Positions 62,689 to 64,000 of a stretch of DNA of 64,000 nt are shown one piece after another (within the stretch, counting starts at the first letter, position 1; the number at the start of each line of letters is the position of its first letter). This DNA comes from Aeromicrobium choanae (GTDB taxonomy: Bacteria; Actinomycetota; Actinomycetes; Propionibacteriales; Nocardioidaceae). The DNA is taken from the NCBI RefSeq assembly GCF_900167475.1, contig NZ_LT796768.1, positions 1,860,001 to 1,924,000 of the forward strand. The letters run 5' to 3'. The translations under genes and the position numbers were made by a program. The notes under the pieces were generated by a model, which was given only the letters and a program-made list of their open reading frames with translations, searched no databases and was not told where the DNA came from.

Positions 62689-64000
62689 GGATCGTCAAGA
62701 CGATGAAGGTGGTGGCCGCGGCCGCCCTGATGGCCGCGATGCTCTCCGCCTGCGGGGGCTCGGACGACAAGTCGGCGGGTTCGACCACGCTTCGCGTGGC
62801 GGCGCAGTCGGACGTGTCGTCGCTCGACCCCATCCGGGGCAACTCCGGCAACGACCACGTGATGCTGTTCCCGATCTACGACACCCTGGTGTCCTTCGAC
62901 GAAGGACTCCAGCCGCAGCCCGGCCTGGTCGAGTCGTGGGACTCACCCACGCCGAAGGAGCTGACGCTGACACTGCGGCCCGGCGTCAAGTTCCACGATG
63001 GCGAACCCCTCGACGCTGATGCCGTGAAGGTCAACCTCGACCGTGCACGCGCCGAGGACTCGGTCGCCGCGGCCGACCTCGCATCGATCGAGAACGTCCG
63101 TGTCGACGACGAGCTCGTCGCGACGCTCGAGCTGAGCCGACCGGATGCCTCGCTGCTGCTGGTCCTGGCCGATCGCGCGGGCATGATGGTCTCTCCCGCC
63201 GCGCTCGAGGCGAACGACAACGACGTCAGCCGCACCCCCGTCGGGGCCGGCGGGTGGAAGCTGTCCGACTGGAAGCAGGGCAACGAGCTCCGCCTCGAAC
63301 GGTTCGACGACTACTGGGACGCGGACTCCGAGCGCGCCGAGACCCTGCGGATCAAGATCATCACCGACCCGCGCACCCGCGTGACCGCGATGCGTTCCGG
63401 GCAGCAGGACATCGCGCTGGACGTCCAGCCCGTCGACGCCGAGTCGCTGGAGAAGGAGAAGTCGGTCGTCCTCGAGTCGCAGACGAGCCTGTTGGTGCAC
63501 GGCATGTACATGAACACGAGTGCCCCGGAGTTCTCCGATGCGAAGGTGCGCCGGGCGCTGGCCCTCGCGATCGACCGGGACACGATCGTCAAGAACGCGC
63601 TGTTCGGGCACGGCCAGTCGGCCAGTGGCGTCCTCCCGGACGGGTACTGGGCCGAGACGCCGGACTCGGTCGACTACGCCCACGATCCGGACGAGGCGAA
63701 GCGTCTCCTGGCCGACGCCGGCGTGCCGAGCCTGGAGTTCGACATGCTCAGTCGCAGCGACACGTCCAGCGTTCGTCTGGCCGAGATCCTCAAGGACCAG
63801 TGGGCCGCGGTGGGGGTGACGGTCAACATCCTGCCGCGTGACGTGGTCGAGGCGACGGACCAGTACTTCAACCAGAAGAGCAGTCCGGCCTACCTCGCCG
63901 GCTGGTCCGGCCGTCCCGATCCGAGCATGACGTACCGGTCCCTGTTCGACGCGAAGGGCTACTACAACGTCGGTGGCCTCGAGATCGACGGGATGGCCGC
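62685..64000 (+). CDS. ABC transporter solute-binding lipoprotein, family 5 (DppA/OppA-like), 3' truncated
   Basis: A lipoprotein running off the window; 438 codons are visible. It has signal peptide and lipobox LSAC (Cys23), then TTLRVAAQSDVSSLDPIRG, the family-5 blocks LRPGVKFHDGEPLDADAVKVNLDRA and RTPVGAGGWKLSDWKQGNELRLERFDDYW, and VRRALALAIDRDTIV. Family-5 proteins bind peptides, nickel, opines and other oligomers; placed behind an acyl-CoA ligase, an organic acid or amide ligand is more likely than a peptide. GTG 62685 overlaps the ligase stop. Permease and ATPase genes should follow outside the window. Confidence 0.9.
   Translation, partial: MRIVKTMKVVAAAALMAAMLSACGGSDDKSAGSTTLRVAAQSDVSSLDPIRGNSGNDHVMLFPIYDTLVSFDEGLQPQPGLVESWDSPTPKELTLTLRPGVKFHDGEPLDADAVKVNLDRARAEDSVAAADLASIENVRVDDELVATLELSRPDASLLLVLADRAGMMVSPAALEANDNDVSRTPVGAGGWKLSDWKQGNELRLERFDDYWDADSERAETLRIKIITDPRTRVTAMRSGQQDIALDVQPVDAESLEKEKSVVLESQTSLLVHGMYMNTSAPEFSDAKVRRALALAIDRDTIVKNALFGHGQSASGVLPDGYWAETPDSVDYAHDPDEAKRLLADAGVPSLEFDMLSRSDTSSVRLAEILKDQWAAVGVTVNILPRDVVEATDQYFNQKSSPAYLAGWSGRPDPSMTYRSLFDAKGYYNVGGLEIDGMA

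Overview
The window is uniformly high-GC, densely packed, single-copy bacterial DNA. Its gene content (an mce lipid-import operon with MceG-type ATPase, HspR-controlled dnaK-grpE-dnaJ-hspR, class E sortase, mycothiol-type DinB/maleylpyruvate-isomerase proteins, GTG/TTG starts and ATGA overlaps) points to an actinobacterium. Nocardioidaceae (Aeromicrobium/Nocardioides type) is my best guess, by inference only. I see no rRNA, tRNA, CRISPR, IS element, prophage or integrase; the window reads as chromosomal backbone.

Layout. 1-3.97 kb: tail of a surface protein with an LAATG sorting motif, a VanZ-like membrane protein, and a TPP riboswitch that lies inside the 3' end of the VanZ reading frame and controls a ykoE-ykoD-ykoC thiamine-precursor ECF transporter. 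4.1-16.5 kb: a secreted LPATG protein, then one tightly overlapping mce operon (ATPase, two YrbE permeases, MceA-F, two Mce-associated membrane proteins) and a convergent class E sortase. 16.6-19.1 kb: MaoC hydratase, acyl-CoA dehydrogenase and SDR behind a KstR2-like dyad. 19.1-31.4 kb: S55 peptidase, methionine aminopeptidase, amidase, two DinB-fold proteins, FKBP lipoprotein, AzgA-type purine permease, DUF3817 protein, a TetR/Baeyer-Villiger monooxygenase pair and a divergent GMC oxidoreductase. 31.5-36.7 kb: MacB-type ABC exporter and a LuxR-type two-component system. 36.8-41 kb: heat-shock operon with a HAIR operator. 41-46 kb: unknown membrane protein, M4 protease with emfourin-type inhibitor, PEP carboxylase. 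46-50 kb: acyl-CoA ligase, thioesterase, 3-hydroxyacyl-CoA dehydrogenase, lipoprotein. 50-56.4 kb: two large secreted enzymes, a 5'-nucleotidase and an ExeM-type nuclease, with similar C-terminal Ig-like modules. 56.4-64 kb: a TetR-centred acyl-CoA carboxylase / acyl-CoA ligase / solute-binding-protein locus with two matching operators; the last gene runs off the window.

Main themes are import and oxidation of lipids or other hydrophobic acids (mce, MaoC/ACAD/SDR, BVMO, GMC oxidase, two acyl-CoA ligases, acyl-CoA carboxylase), cell-surface display and envelope stress, and extracellular nucleic-acid scavenging. Intergenic regions carry at least three families of palindromic repeats that recur within the 64 kb. 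I found no clearly new multi-gene system. The most interesting items are the riboswitch inside an ORF, the paired TetR operators, the protease-inhibitor pair, a possible 27-codon coupling ORF between dnaJ and hspR, and the palindromic repeat families.
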